DNA of 64,000 nucleotides from Bactrocera neohumeralis. Its lineage: Eukaryota; Arthropoda; Insecta; Diptera; Tephritidae. Each line of letters opens with the position of its first letter. The stretch's first letter is position 1. Below are positions 35,010 through 46,019 of this stretch, in pieces. The stretch covers positions 29,570,089 to 29,634,088 of the forward strand of contig NC_065922.1 in NCBI RefSeq assembly GCF_024586455.1. Direction: 5' to 3'. The notes under the pieces were generated by a model. The model was not told where the DNA came from, did no database searches, and was given only the letters and a program-made list of their open reading frames with translations. Position numbers and translations under genes: made by a program.

Positions 35010-35310
35010 TTAATATCCAGAAGAAAGCTTTGGATATCCTATAAAATATATATAGAAAATTTATCAGCTTGACGAGCTAATTCGATTTAGCCATGCCCGT
35101 CTGCTTATACGTAAACTAGTCGTTCTGTTTATTTGATATCGCTCTGAAATTTTGCGCATGTGATTTTCCCTCCAATGAGCTGCTAATTTGTCGGATCCGC
35201 TGATATCGGACTACTGTATCATAAATGAGCCGCGCATACTAAACGTAACAATTAAATTTTTGTATGGCAAAAAGGGCACTCCAGCTTGTTATCGCTAAAT
35301 ATTTTATGTA
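35010..35310 (+). repeat. DINE-like repeat fragment (type 2)
   Basis: Shows TATCAGCTTGACGAGCTAAT, TTCGATTTAGCCATGCCCGT, CTGCTTATACGTAAACTAGT, TTGATATCGCTCTGAAATTT, TTTGTCGGATCCGCTGATAT and CGGACTACTGTATCATA in the canonical order. Non-coding. Confidence 0.6.
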
Positions 35311-35575
35311 CTAACTTCACCAAGGACTGCACATAGTAGTTAATCATCAACCAAAACGCTTAAGTACAAAAGCTTGTACTGCTTCAAAGAAGGAAGATAC
35401 TAAGATAAGTTAGCAATGTGAAAAACACTCATTTGTCAGCATAACTAAAGGTACTAGCATATGTCTGCAAACCAAGCAAATACGAACGGTATTAGTGATA
35501 TTACGGTAATTTCTCGTTAATTCTGAACAAGCTTAGTACGCTAGAAGAGCAAAATAGACTACAGACAAACGTCTT
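35311..35575. other. No gene recognised
   Basis: Spacer between a DINE-like fragment and a Jockey-like remnant. Confidence 0.3.
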
Positions 35576-35579
35576 ACTC

Positions 35580-36620
35580 AATTAAAGCGACAGAAAAACG
35601 AAAATATAGCATAAAAATAAAAGCCATAAATATTTTGACTTTGAATGCAAATGACTTGCTCAAACATAGTAAAGAATTAGAGACATTACAACAGTTACAA
35701 CACCGCAGGAGAGAGAGAGCTCCTTAAAGCAGCTATGGCCACTGGATGCGACTTTATGTCATACGGAATATTTTAAAGTTATGCTGGACAAAAATATTGA
35801 TTTTAAAGTAAATAATACAATTCAAGATATTTTAGAAGATGAAGTGCATACATTTATGAAAACTACTCAAGAATCGGCTTGAAAAAGTACTCCTGTTTCG
35901 AAACAAAAAAGCTTTCATACTATATAACTGTCAGATGTTTTAGATCTCTAAAGAAAAGGAGAAAAATGCGCAAAAAATTACAAATCACGTGATTTTCTCA
36001 TAACAAAACAAAACTATATAATCTAACAAGCACCAAAATGAATATATTTACAAATCAAAACATTTCTAATTATATTGACAAAATAACACCAAACAAATAT
36101 GCAATCCATTTCCCTTCGGAAATCTGGAAAAGATAATAGGAAACCAATATTGTCGAATACACCCCTTAAGAAGCCAAACGGATCTTGGTTCAAAATCGAT
36201 GAAGAAAAAATGGAGTTTTTTTCAGAGAAACTAACTAAAACGATTTGTCCTTTTGTTTCATGGTACTTTACCACAACTGAAAGGCAAAGAAATATGTAGC
36301 TTAATCCAACTAGCAACAAATAAAGAAGTGAAAAATATCATCAAAGCTAGATTTAAGACAAAAAAGGCTCCCGGTTGCGACATGGTGGTTGGTGGTGGTT
36401 TTTATGTAATAAAAAATCGAACGCGAAAAGCATTAGCGAAGGTCACATCGATAATAAATGCTTGCTTAAGTCTCAAATACGTCTCATTGTCACGGAAGGT
36501 CAATATGACATTATTATGGTACAAAAACCTGGAAAAAGCGCACATGAGATCTCATCAGATGGTTCAATTTTGCTGTTGCCTATTTTGTCCAACCTACTTG
36601 ATGCTATAATTATATTATAA
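35580..36620 (+). mobile_element. Jockey-like non-LTR retrotransposon: endonuclease start and N-terminal RT remnant
   Basis: 35600-35690 reads 'IKAINILTLNANDLLKHSKE', matching the start of a Jockey endonuclease ('ILFWNANGL..H..EL'). Most of the endonuclease is deleted. 35940-36110 reads 'KRRKMRKKLQIT', 'NKTKLYNLTSTK' and 'NISNYIDKITPNKYAIH', the linker before RT. 36115-36300 reads 'KSGKDNRKPI', 'LKKPNGSWFKIDEEKMEFF' and 'EKLTKTICPF'. 36325-36610 reads 'EVKNIIKARFKTKKAPGCDM', 'SIINACLSLKYV', 'MVQKPGKSAHEISSDGSILL' and 'LPILSNLLDA'. These are in Jockey order ('KKAPGYD', 'KPGK...SYRPISLLP'). The key 'YRPIS' box has become 'DGSIL'. The sequence stops abruptly before the FADD box, where a mariner piece starts. 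Confidence 0.88.
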
Positions 36621-36624
36621 TAAG

Positions 36625-36880
36625 GAAGACCTTTGACGACAAATACCGATCAAATCATGGAAAACATCGAGTTAGACTGACATGTGGCATCTCGTGACAT
36701 CACCCAGAAGATGGGAGTTAGTCACCAAACCATTTCAAACCATCTGCAGAAGGGGGTATTGAAGTTGACGTCTAGATGGAAACAGATTATCGAACGAAAC
36801 GGCTCATATTTGAACTAAATTCGATCACTGTAACACTTTTTATAAAGCATTGAATAAAGAGCAAAAAAGCAGAAGGGAGA
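36625..36880 (+). mobile_element. Mariner (SETMAR-like) HTH fragment
   Basis: Reads 'GRPLTTNTDQIMENIELD', a stop, then 'HVASRDITQKMGVSHQTISN' and 'HLQKGVLKLTSRWK' (36629-36785). This is the second HTH of the SETMAR-like mariner lineage ('GRP....D.I...IE.DRH.SS.DIA.ELGI.H.TV.NHL.K.G'). It directly follows the Jockey remnant, and I see no terminal repeat at the junction. No catalytic domain follows. Confidence 0.7.
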
Positions 36881-38450
36881 TATTTGACAACCTTATACCA
36901 ATATACATATACCTGTAGATATCAACATTACACAAACGATCAAGTTTATCGAATAACAATCATAAAAGAAGATGCGATGGAAGAAAATCCCATTTGCGCA
37001 TCTGTTTTCAATTACGTATCGTAGGCGTTCGATAGAGTATGGCACCGTGGTTTATTTTATAAATTAAGACTTCTCTTTCCACAGTATCTTTCACATTGCA
37101 GATGATAACTGCATCATTACTATCTGTAAAAATGAAGCTGAGTCGTTGAACAGACGAAAACCTAAGTGTGCTTCCTTTCCATTTTGAGGAATCAGCCATC
37201 TAACTTAATATAATCAAACCGGACATAACCTAACCTTGGGTGTTGGGGCATTTCATAGTGGATTAAAAACGATTCTAACAGGATCCTAGGTTTAAGTAAC
37301 ATAAACAACAATGTTGTGAAAGGTTATAAGATTCACTATTAACGAAAAAATACTTCGAAAAAATAGAATATTATTCATATTAAAAACCTATTTAAATAAA
37401 TGTAATAAGTGTGTAGTATGTGGGTGGGGATTTTAGTTACAAAGAACTTTCCATAACAAAAATTAAATGAAAAAGTCGGATTAAACCAGATATCTTCAAA
37501 ATAATTACACAAGGTATGTTTACTATCACTGCAGCACACTTATTTTCCAACCGAATGACGATCGCCTCAACTCTGTCGACTTGTCAACCAACTAACTGCT
37601 TCATAATCAAAGCAGCTACTGGCAACAGTGTAATTAAAAATAATGATTTCACACTGCAAACAACATGTCCACACCCACAGAGCGAGCATGAGATGTGAAA
37701 GTCAGCAAATAAGAGGAGCTGTAGCTTTCGAATCCACACAACAACACGAACGTAGACACACATACGCATTTGTAATTAAAGGATTAAAAATAAAATGCAA
37801 CCTACGCTGTAAATTTAATTTGTACCCACACATTTTGCACCGACTGTTCTTCACTGTATTTAGCTAAGCAAAAATGGATTTTAAAGTGCACACAAATATT
37901 GTGGCAAGTGTCAGGCGACAACAGCAGTACAGTACAGTACTGTAGCAAATGTACAGTGTTGCTGCTAATTTACGTAATTATCTTATCCTTACTTATCCTT
38001 TTTAATGACTAAATAAGTTCAAATTACTTTTATGCTTGGCGAAAAATAAGCAAATTAAAGCTGGTGGCACCAACGGCAGCAGCGGCGTAAGTAATGTGAG
38101 TGGCAAGTTGTGCAACACCAGCAAATACTTACATATAACGGAGCAATAACACCCAGGGACATTGCGATGGCAATAATAAAAGAAGCAACTAAAAACGAAT
38201 AAAAACCAAAGATAAATGGTTTAATTTCTAAAATACGCTCGCACCAGAATGCGCACTGTTGGCTTGCATGGGTTGTTGTTGTTATTGTTACTACTGTTGT
38301 GGTTGTTGTCTTTTATATACATCCTTTTTAATACTTTATAGCCGCAATCGCACTGGCCACAGCCAAACAGACAGTAGAAACAGCAATAACAGCAACAACC
38401 GGAGTAACAACAACATAAACAACAACAACAACAAAATAAACCAGAACAAG
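36881..38450. other. No gene recognised; triplet-rich DNA
   Basis: AT-rich to about 37500, then balanced. CAACAA runs occur at 37737-37745 and 38405-38435, a TTGTTGTTGTTATTG box at 38271-38290, and a palindrome-like CAGTACAGTACAGTACTGTA near 37925-37944. The open frame at 38259-38618 runs from a TTG/CAA repeat into a DINE-like repeat and is rejected as a gene. Confidence 0.4.
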
Positions 38451-38454
38451 GACA

Positions 38455-38965
38455 AGAAAAACATTAACTTCGGTTGGACCGAAGCCTTAATACCCTTCAT
38501 AAATACAAAGGTTCCATGCAATAACTGGATTTTGATCTACCAGTTTGTATGGCAGCTATATGCTATAGTGATCCGATCTGAACAATTTCTTCGAAGACTG
38601 CACTATTGTCTTAGATAATGATCCATACCGGTTTTCGTGACGATATTTCCTCAAATGAAAAAGTTTTCTATACTATAACTTAATTTTGATCGGCCAGTTT
38701 GATGGCAGATATGCTATAGTGGTCCTCAACAATTTCTTCGAAAATTGCAGTTTATAATATACCAGAATATCTCCTGAAATGAAAAAGTTTTCTATAGAAA
38801 TTGATTTTGATTGGTCAGTTTGTATAGCAGCCATATGCTATAGTAATCCGATATCGGCGGTTCCGCCCAAAAAGTAGCTCCTTAGGGAGAAAGGACTTGT
38901 GCAAATTTTCCGAACGATATCTCAAAAACTGAGGGACTAGTCGTGGCAAACTTAAAACACTCCGC
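38455..38965 (-). repeat. DINE-like repeat (type 2) with three internal tandem units
   Basis: Begins with AACTTCGGTTGGACCGAAGC (a hairpin) and TTAATACCCTTCATA. Three successive units follow, each with GTCAGTTTG-ATGGCAG, ATGCTATAGTG and an ACAATTTCTTCG or related box (about 38540-38685, 38686-38795, 38796-38940). It ends with AACTGAGGGACTAGTCG, CACAGGGTATTAAAA. The best-preserved copy of this repeat in the window. Confidence 0.65.
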
Positions 38966-40970
38966 ACAGGGTATTAAAACAACAACAATCAACACTAATG
39001 TAAACAAACCTGCCACAATAATCACATTTCACATTCTGCTCTCGCTTTCGCTTGGCGCTCACATATATACGAACACTTCAAATCGTATTAGCAATAACAA
39101 TAATAACAACAACAGCAGTGACGACAACAAAATGGTGTGAAACCATCAGCAAGGCAAGTGTCAGCATATAAAATGCAAAAAAGTACGAAGGTGCTAAGAC
39201 GGGCAAGTTTATTGCGTTGCGTTGTGGTCGTGGAGGTGAGCTAAGCTGCACTGAGCTCTTGACCACGCCACCAACACTATTTTTGCGTTGACCAACTTGT
39301 TGGAAGTTGAAGTTGAAGTCGAAGTTGAAGTTCATGATGCTGTTCGTCTGACAGTGAAGAAGAAGAAGAGCTAGAACGAAGCATAATAAATGCTGATAAC
39401 GAAGGAGTGTTCATATAGAGGGTAAGATTGTTTCAGGTATGATATTGTATTTCAAATAAAATACGGAAGAATGAATGAAACAAACAATGTATTAGAAAGT
39501 TTTTAAGTAATTGGCGTTTCAATAGAGTTTCTGATAGTTGCCACAGAGACTTTTTCTTATGGAGACCTGGCACCGTAAGCTAAGTTTTTTCGGCTTAGTC
39601 ACTTAGTTTCCAGCTGGTCTATTGCTGTTGGTTTATGAGAATTTAACGTGATTTGAAATATTAAAAGTTAGGTTTGAGAATTGGTTTGACAAAGGTTCCC
39701 TTTAAGAACTGCTTGATCTCTAAAACACACTTTTTATTAGCAGTTACCTATTAACGCATTTCTGCTAGCAGAAGTATGTAAAAATTAGATGAAAAGAAAG
39801 ACATTTTCATTGATTTTTGCAAATTCCAAACTTAGACCTTTTTATTTCAACCAATAGAATTACTTTAACGGATTGAATTAATGACCGCAGAAAAAATGTA
39901 TCTAAAAAATTCGTGGAATTTTGACAATCGGAAATAACTTTTATTTAATCGAAGAGCAGTTTAAAGTCACATTAGCTGCAAATCGAAGAGACCAGGGCCA
40001 AGATTAATATTTTAAAAAGGCCTTAAATAACAGTGGACGTCTTCTCTCAGCCATAATAAACTTATAGTGATTCCTGGACGGCCTCTCATAATGTCTAAGA
40101 CCAGACTTATAGAATTATATCCACTAGTGCATTTGATCGATTTTTTTCTATATGTTGAATGTATATATGTTTGAAAATATTCTTCGAAAATTTGAAATTG
40201 ATCAGGAAAACGGTTTAAACGATATGAGAGCAATTGAAAGAATTTTTTAATTTACTGTAGTCGACTCCCTAAACTTATCGAAATACTGTTTTCAGAAACT
40301 ATCAGAAAACGGCTGAACTAATCCACTTTAGATTTTCAAACTTAATTTCTTCGAGTTATTTATTAGGAATTGACTGAAGAAATAAAATTTTAATAATTTA
40401 GATTTTTTAGGCCACTCCATGTACATTTTTTAAACAAAAAACTAATTTTTTTCTTTCTAAGTATCAAAATAAATTTTGACTAATCCTTCTTCCTTAGTTT
40501 ATCTATCTTAATAAATTTTTTTTTGTTTTTGAATTTTAGTCAATTTTAAACAGAAAAGTCTTCCTCATCACCAAGGTGCCAACCTTTTTTCGCAAGGTCC
40601 CTACGATATCCGCTACATGATCAAGGAAAACAAAATTTTCAAAATTAATTGCTGATTAGGTTCTACTATATTAATTCTGAAAAAGTATATTTTTAATTTA
40701 TTTACTAAATAAAATGCCTCTTTAAAAAAAAATTACAAAAACATACATTTACTCGGATGTCAAAGTGGCCAACCCATGAAGTTGTTAAGAGTTTCCATTT
40801 CACGAATAGCACAAATTTTTGGATTATTTTAATTGTTTATGCCTCTAACCATTAGCTTAATCATTAGTGCTTTCTGCACAATGGCTTACTCCCCGAAGCG
40901 GTACACAATTCATTACACTAGTTACTCATTATCTGCAGATCTGTTCTCAAAAGCTTAAGAGGATGATATA
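38966..40970. other. No gene recognised
   Basis: Contains CAATAATAACAACAAC at 39095-39115, a GAAGTTGAAGTTGAAG run at 39303-39332 (six-base period) and long AT-rich stretches (39430-40960). No coding or RNA signature. Confidence 0.4.
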
Positions 40971-40974
40971 AAAT

Positions 40975-41440
40975 AGTAATGAAGAAACTCGACGTTCGAG
41001 CAAAACCACCTGACTTTACTGCTGCCAAAATGGCTCAGATCGTAAGCGCTTTCTTCCGCACACAGTAAAAACAGTCCAACTAGCCACTAACAAGCTCAAA
41101 GCCTACAAATAACCCGGCCAGGACGGGATCCCAATAGAAATCCTGAAAATAATCGCTACAGTGCGACCGGCAGCACTAATGAACATCTACAATGCCCGCT
41201 TCGAAGCCTGAATATTCCCTGAACCCTGAAAAAAGCAACGGTTGGTGCTAATCAGTAAAGGCCATCAGCCTACCGTCCACTATGCATGCTTAACGCAGCG
41301 GGAAAGCTCTATGAAACGCGACTTAAATTCAGACTCGAAGCGGCTGTACACGAAGCTGGAGGACTTTCCCCATGACAACACGGCTTTAAACCCAGCAGAT
41401 CAACTCTAAGAGCTATAAAATGCGTCATTGAAAGTGTGGC
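40975..41440 (+). mobile_element. R1-like non-LTR retrotransposon RT fragment
   Basis: Reads with frameshifts 'PPDFTAAKMAQIVSAFFRTQ' (41009-41068), 'PGQDGIPIEILKIIATVRPA' (41117-41175), 'LMNIYNARFEA' (41177-41210), 'KKQRLVLISKGHQP' (41230-41270), 'AYRPLCMLNAAGKLYETRL' (about 41270-41330), 'KFRLEAAVHEAGG', 'QHGFKPS' (about 41330-41400) and 'STLRAIKCVIESV' (41400-41440). It is a type match to R1-group RT ('KAPG.DGIPNE', 'AYRPLCML', 'Q.GFR...ST..AI'). The FADD and later boxes are absent; an unrelated sequence starts at about 41440. Confidence 0.88.
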
Positions 41441-42464
41441 AGACTATTTTTATACAACAACCTTCTATGGAAATATTTACATTTTCAAAAGCCAGTTTTT
41501 GGTATAGATATTCTTATTTCAGTGATCAATTAAGGAGAAAAGCATACAAGAAGAATTCTACATGTTTTCCCCTAAAAAACCGACTTTTCACACTAATCCT
41601 ACCTCCTAGTTCTGCATTAAACCTTTGAGAGAAAAAACTTCCACAAAAAATTTAGCATATTTGCTTATCTCAATTATTATTTAGTTCTCGGGTTTACAGT
41701 TAATGAATACAACTCGGCACAAAAACACACACCGAAGCACACAAATCATCGAACTCAGGATGCAACATAAAATAAAGCACCACATAACAAATTCATGCTT
41801 AAATTATGTAAATGAACGTAAATTAAGCAACAGCCACAGCAGGAAAAAGCTAAATTTATACCTAATAATAGCGCAACAAAAAACATAGGAAAAGGGGTGT
41901 GAAGCAACAAATAAAAAGCCGAATAAAGCATTAAAATAAAGGAAATCATGAAGCATAGCCAGAGCCTGAGGCCGGAGAGATAACAACGGTCAACTATGAG
42001 CCGCTTCATACTCATACACATGCACATTGTTGTATTTGTGCTTTAAATATCCTTTCTCTGTTGTTTTATTGTTGTGGTGTGGGCGCCTGCCTCAAGCAAC
42101 TAACGTGGCAATGAAGTGCGAACACGTCCAGCCCACAAGAATGAGAAACAAGTGTGTGTAAATAAAATTACTTCGAACTGGTAAGGTTAAGTGCAGGCGC
42201 TGAGTCGGTAGGCGAAATAGAATAGTTGGAGGAAGTAAATGTTGTGAGGCAGTAGACTCACATGTTGTTGTAAGAAGTGAGAATACCATACTTTGCCTTA
42301 GTACTGCACGTAATTAAACAAAATATATATTTTTCAGGTTGGTCAAACGATAATGGGAAAACAAATAAAAACTTCGCACACTATTTCGCTTGAAAGGAAC
42401 AGAGGCAATATAAATTGTTGTGCAATTTAACTGTACCTACCGGGTTTTCCAATAGGGATGATAT
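41441..42464. other. No gene recognised
   Basis: AT-rich with A-rich tracts; the open frames at 41703-42027 on both strands overlap and lack domains. Balanced composition around 42060-42290. Possibly host regulatory DNA. Confidence 0.4.
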
Positions 42465-43537
42465 TATTTTTATACTCTCGCAACAAAGTTGCTAAGAGAG
42501 TATTATAGTTTTGTTCACATAACGGTTGTTTGTAAGTCCTAAAACTAAAAGAGTCATATAGAGTTATATATACCAAAGTGATCAGGTTGACGAGTAGAGT
42601 CGAAATCCGGATGTTTGTCTGTCCGTCCGTCCGTCTGTCCGTCCGTCCGTCTGTCCGTGCAAGCTGTAACTTGAGTAAAAATTGAGATATCATGACGAAA
42701 CTTGGTACACGTATTCCTTGGCTCCATAAGAAGGTTAAGTTCGAAGATGGGCAAAATCGGCCCACTGCCACGCCCACAAAATGGCGGAAACCGAAAACCT
42801 ATAAAGTGTCATAACTAAGCCATAAATAAAGATATTAAAATGAAATGTGGCACAAAGGATCGCATTAGGAAAGGGCATATTTGGACGTAATTTTTTTGGA
42901 AAACTGGCCTTGGCCCCGCCCCCTACTAAGTTTTTTGTACATATCTCGGAAACTGCTATAGCTATGTCAACCAAACTCTAAAGAGTCGTTTCCTTCAGGC
43001 ATTTCCATATACAGTTCAAAAATGGAAGAAATCGGATATTAACCACGCCCACCTCCCATACAAAGGTTATATTGAAAATCACTAAAAGTGCGTTAACCGA
43101 CTAACAAAAAACGGCAGAAACACTAAATTTTACGGAAGAAATTGCAGAAGGAAGCTGCACCCAGGCTTTTTTAAAATTGAAAATGGGCGTGGCGTCGCCC
43201 ACTTATGGACCAAGAACCATATCTCAGGAGCTACTAGACCGATTTCAATGAAATTCGGTTTATAATATTTTCTTAACACCCTGATGACGTGTACGAATTA
43301 TGGGTGAAATCGGTTCACAACCACGCCTTCTTCCAATATAACGCTATTTTGAATTCCATCTGATGCCTTCTCTGTATAATATATATGTATATACATTAGG
43401 AACCAATGATGAAAGTGGAATAAAACGGTATTTGAAAAAATATGTAAATGACGTATAATGAAATCTCGATTATCACTTTATCATGCGAGAGTATAAAATG
43501 TTCGGTGACACCCGAACTTGGCCCTTCCTTACTTGTT
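42465..43537 (+). mobile_element. INE-1/DINE-like (Helentron-associated type) element, copy 1
   Basis: Element of about 1.07 kb. Its 15-bp subterminal inverted repeats TTTTATACTCTCGCA (42468-42482) and TGCGAGAGTATAAAA (43484-43498) are perfect. Outside the right one lies the hairpin GTTCGGTGACACCCGAAC (43500-43517), followed by TTGGCCCTTCCTTACTTGTT (43518-43537). A GTCC/GTCT microsatellite lies at 42613-42657. CACGCCCAC boxes recur (42767, 43046). These components - TATAC...TAT head, 'GTCTGTCCGTCCG' tract, repeated 'CCACGCCCAC' boxes, subterminal repeats and a 3' hairpin - are the layout I know from Drosophila INE-1/DINE-1. That relation is inference; the structure is seen. It does not code for protein. 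Confidence 0.75.
42613..42657. repeat. (GTCC)n/(GTCT)n tract inside the INE-1-like element
   Basis: About eleven tetranucleotide units, mostly GTCC with GTCT at intervals. In copy 2 the tract is shorter and reads GGAC on the + strand (62989-63007). Confidence 0.85.
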
Positions 43538-43554
43538 AAGTGCCGCTTCGGTCA

Positions 43555-44460
43555 TTTTTAATATGTCATTATCTGTTATTTTTTTTTTTCATTGTAATCA
43601 GCGATGTTTAGAAATTATTCAATTTTATGATCAAAGTAAGCAACAGCAACTTTGCGTGCGCTTTTCCATTTTATTGTCGTAATAATCATCCTGCTGTGCT
43701 CGCTATTCGTCGAATTATTAAAAATTTCGAGCATACATTTTCTCAAAATATTTTTCAAGTACTAATAAGACAAAGAACCGCTCGAAGTAATGTGAATATT
43801 GCTGCCGTTTAGGCAAATGTTGCTGAAAACCGTTGTTTGTCCATTCCACGACGTTCTCAAGAATTGGGACTGTCACAAACCACAACCTGGCAGATATTGA
43901 GAAAGGATCTGGGTTTGCTTTCGTATAAAATTGTTCTCACTCAAGAATTGAAGCCATTGCATCACCGCAAGCGTTCAAAATTTGCTGATCATATAATATA
44001 TAAAACTGTCGAATCCTGATGCGAAGGTGTCAATTGAGAACGGTTTAGATGGATCACAACCAAATTTTTATGGCCGCAATTAGAAAAAGTTGATCTTCGC
44101 AGCATCTAGTTCCAATAAGACGGTGCTACCTATCATACAGCACGTGCAACAACCGAGTTATTGCGAGAAAAGTTTAGAGATTCGATTATTTCAAAAAATT
44201 TGCCTCCAAGTAGGTAGAGTTATTGGAAGTCATTGGTCGTTAGCAATAAACCAGATTCTCTTCAAGATTAAGAAGTCAACATTGAACATGCTATTCTTGA
44301 CATAAGACTTGATTTTGTGAAAAAGTACTCGAAAATTGGATGCACAGAATTTGTTCTTGCAAAAGAAGTCGTGGAAGCCATTTGAATGACAGAACTTAAT
44401 TGTATCGATTGCACTTCACATTTAAATAAAAAACATTTGAATTTTCTTCACCATTAATGT
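43555..44460 (+). mobile_element. Tc1/mariner-superfamily transposase pseudogene, copy F4
   Basis: Reads across frameshifts 'CLEIIQFYDQ' (43608-43637), 'NHPAVLAIRRIIKNFEHTFS' (43685-43744), 'VNIAAV' stop 'ANVAEN' (43790-43830), 'LSIPRRSQELGLSQTTTW' followed by 'QILRKDLGLLSYKI' (43838-43935), 'LTQELKPLHHRKRSKFAD' (43939-43990), 'MWFQQ'-like 'SIFQ*DGATYHTARATTELL' in pieces (44100-44165), 'REKFRDSIISKNLPP' (44165-44210), 'VNIEHAILDIRL' (44276-44310) and a C-terminal tail to about 44395. The stretch carrying the DEAHF and NKQNCR motifs is deleted, so the first Asp is lost. Confidence 0.85.
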
Positions 44461-44639
44461 GTTTTGCTTTTTGAAAATAAATCAAATTGATTAAAAGAGT
44501 ATGTCTGCTGGGATTTGCGATCATCGCTTTCGGTTTCAAATTGGAAGTTGAAAATTTCATGACGCTTTAATGCAAAATCATTACTAGAGACCAAACCTTT
44601 GACATTTTCTTAGGAAAATTTTACATATCTCGAGCGATT

Positions 44640-45205
44640 AGCTTGGGAAGATATATCGATGTAAGTTTTGCAATTTATCAAAATACAAAATGGTTGAAAG
44701 AAATCACTATTTTTGATAGGCAAAATTGTTGGTGATCGGTCGAAAAAACCAGAAAAAGCTCAAAAATGATTTTGTATGACCAGAGAATGAAGTTCATCGA
44801 TACACTGAGCACTCCAACGATCTTACGGAAAATACCTGTCTTCGGCTATGCAAAAGCTCTGTGCAAGATGGATGTGAGCTTAGAGTTGACCGAATCACGG
44901 TGTCATTAGTCTTTGAAAACGTTGAAAAAATAAATTCGAGTGATCCTCGAATTCTCTGGATCTCGCCTTCTGTTACTGTTTCCTGTTCCCAGACCACAAG
45001 AAAATGCTTGCTAAAAATAAAAATAGTGTGGCTGAAGAGGCAATTGTCAAGGCTGACATATACTTTCAAAAGTGTAAAAGCATATTCGAAACATTTTGTA
45101 AATTGCTGTATGGGGTGTTCCATATAAACTGTGTTGAACTGTAATTTGGACAAAACAACGTTCCATACCAACTTTTCAATCTACCTGGCATATAGAGATC
45201 GTTTG
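44640..45205 (+). mobile_element. Mariner (irritans-like) transposase remnant with internal deletion
   Basis: 44845-44870 reads 'LSSAMQKLCARWM', the 'LGMRKLCARWVP' block of mariner transposases. After frameshifts, 45001-45110 reads 'KKMLAKNKNSVAEEAIVKAD' then 'IYFQKCKSIFETF', the counterpart of the C-terminal 'KKMLAGKKF.SNEEVIAETEAYF' block. The catalytic core between them is deleted. Open frames on both strands here (44861-45127 forward, 44794-45171 reverse) are not real genes. Confidence is limited by decay. Confidence 0.55.
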
Positions 45206-46015
45206 CAAGTATAAGTAAATTTAATTTTTTCCAAGAGAAAAAATTGTTATAGGAAGAGAGTCTTAATGTCAATAAATTCAGCCGAAGGACATAGATCGGC
45301 GAACTCGTTCCGTAGGCGAAGAAAAATTTTAATATTAAGTCGAAATTAAAGACCAATATAACATAAACTTTCAGTAAGATCAAATTTAAGATCCAGAAAG
45401 TTGGTAGGATGCACAAATCATTCAACCAATAGCGAAAATCCAGTGTTTCTTCTACTGTACAGGGTGAGGTAAATCCAAAACAAATGCTATTTTTTTATTT
45501 TGAATAATGCATATTGGAACACAATCTCAAGGGAAAAATAAACAAAAATACAAGTATATTAAACGCAGAGAACAAGGGCGAAACGAAATCGAAATATCGT
45601 CTGTTTAACCTAAAAATATGGCTTTTAATTGTATTAACAAGAGCAGTGAAAGACCGTAAGATTAAAGCTGTCAGAAGCACTCTACGCGAAAATGAATGAA
45701 GAACCGGGCACACTGATGCCTACTTTTGATATGTTAGTTTTCTAAATGAAGTCAAAATCTTAAAACGTTCGAACCATCACTCGCTGCTATCTGTAAAGGA
45801 TGTGGTGGTAAAGCTTCAAGGACTGTGGAGGAGACCGTACTCGAGATAGTGGACAGGCGCTGCGTTCTGACTATTCCGAAATCGAAACTGCCCATACTTC
45901 GCATGATAAAACCACATGAAATTTCACCACAAAAACAACGGGAAATTCTTTCTCTTGTTCTCTTGTTGAAAGTCACCAACGCCAGGCAAGGAGGATGACA
46001 GCAAAATCTATACGA
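45206..46015. other. No gene recognised
   Basis: 45495-45720 and 45752-45985 hold overlapping short frames on both strands with no motif I know. The segment 45770-45990 has a more even composition than its flanks and might be an unrecognised decayed transposon. Confidence 0.35.
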
Positions 46016-46019
46016 GGGC

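Noticed and set aside
38259..38618. 119-codon forward frame
   Set aside because: It passes from TTG/CAA triplet repeats straight into the DINE-like repeat, so it is not one gene.
42613..42657. GTCC tract taken first as an independent microsatellite or CRISPR-like array
   Set aside because: It is a 4-bp repeat inside an INE-1-like element present in both copies; there are no spacers.
44794..45171. 125-codon reverse frame
   Set aside because: The forward strand here matches the N- and C-terminal blocks of a mariner transposase, which explains the sequence better; the reverse frame is its shadow.
45752..45985. 75-codon reverse frame and its forward counterpart as a possible Tc1-like transposase N-terminus
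   Set aside because: No motif could be aligned convincingly; left as unassigned.
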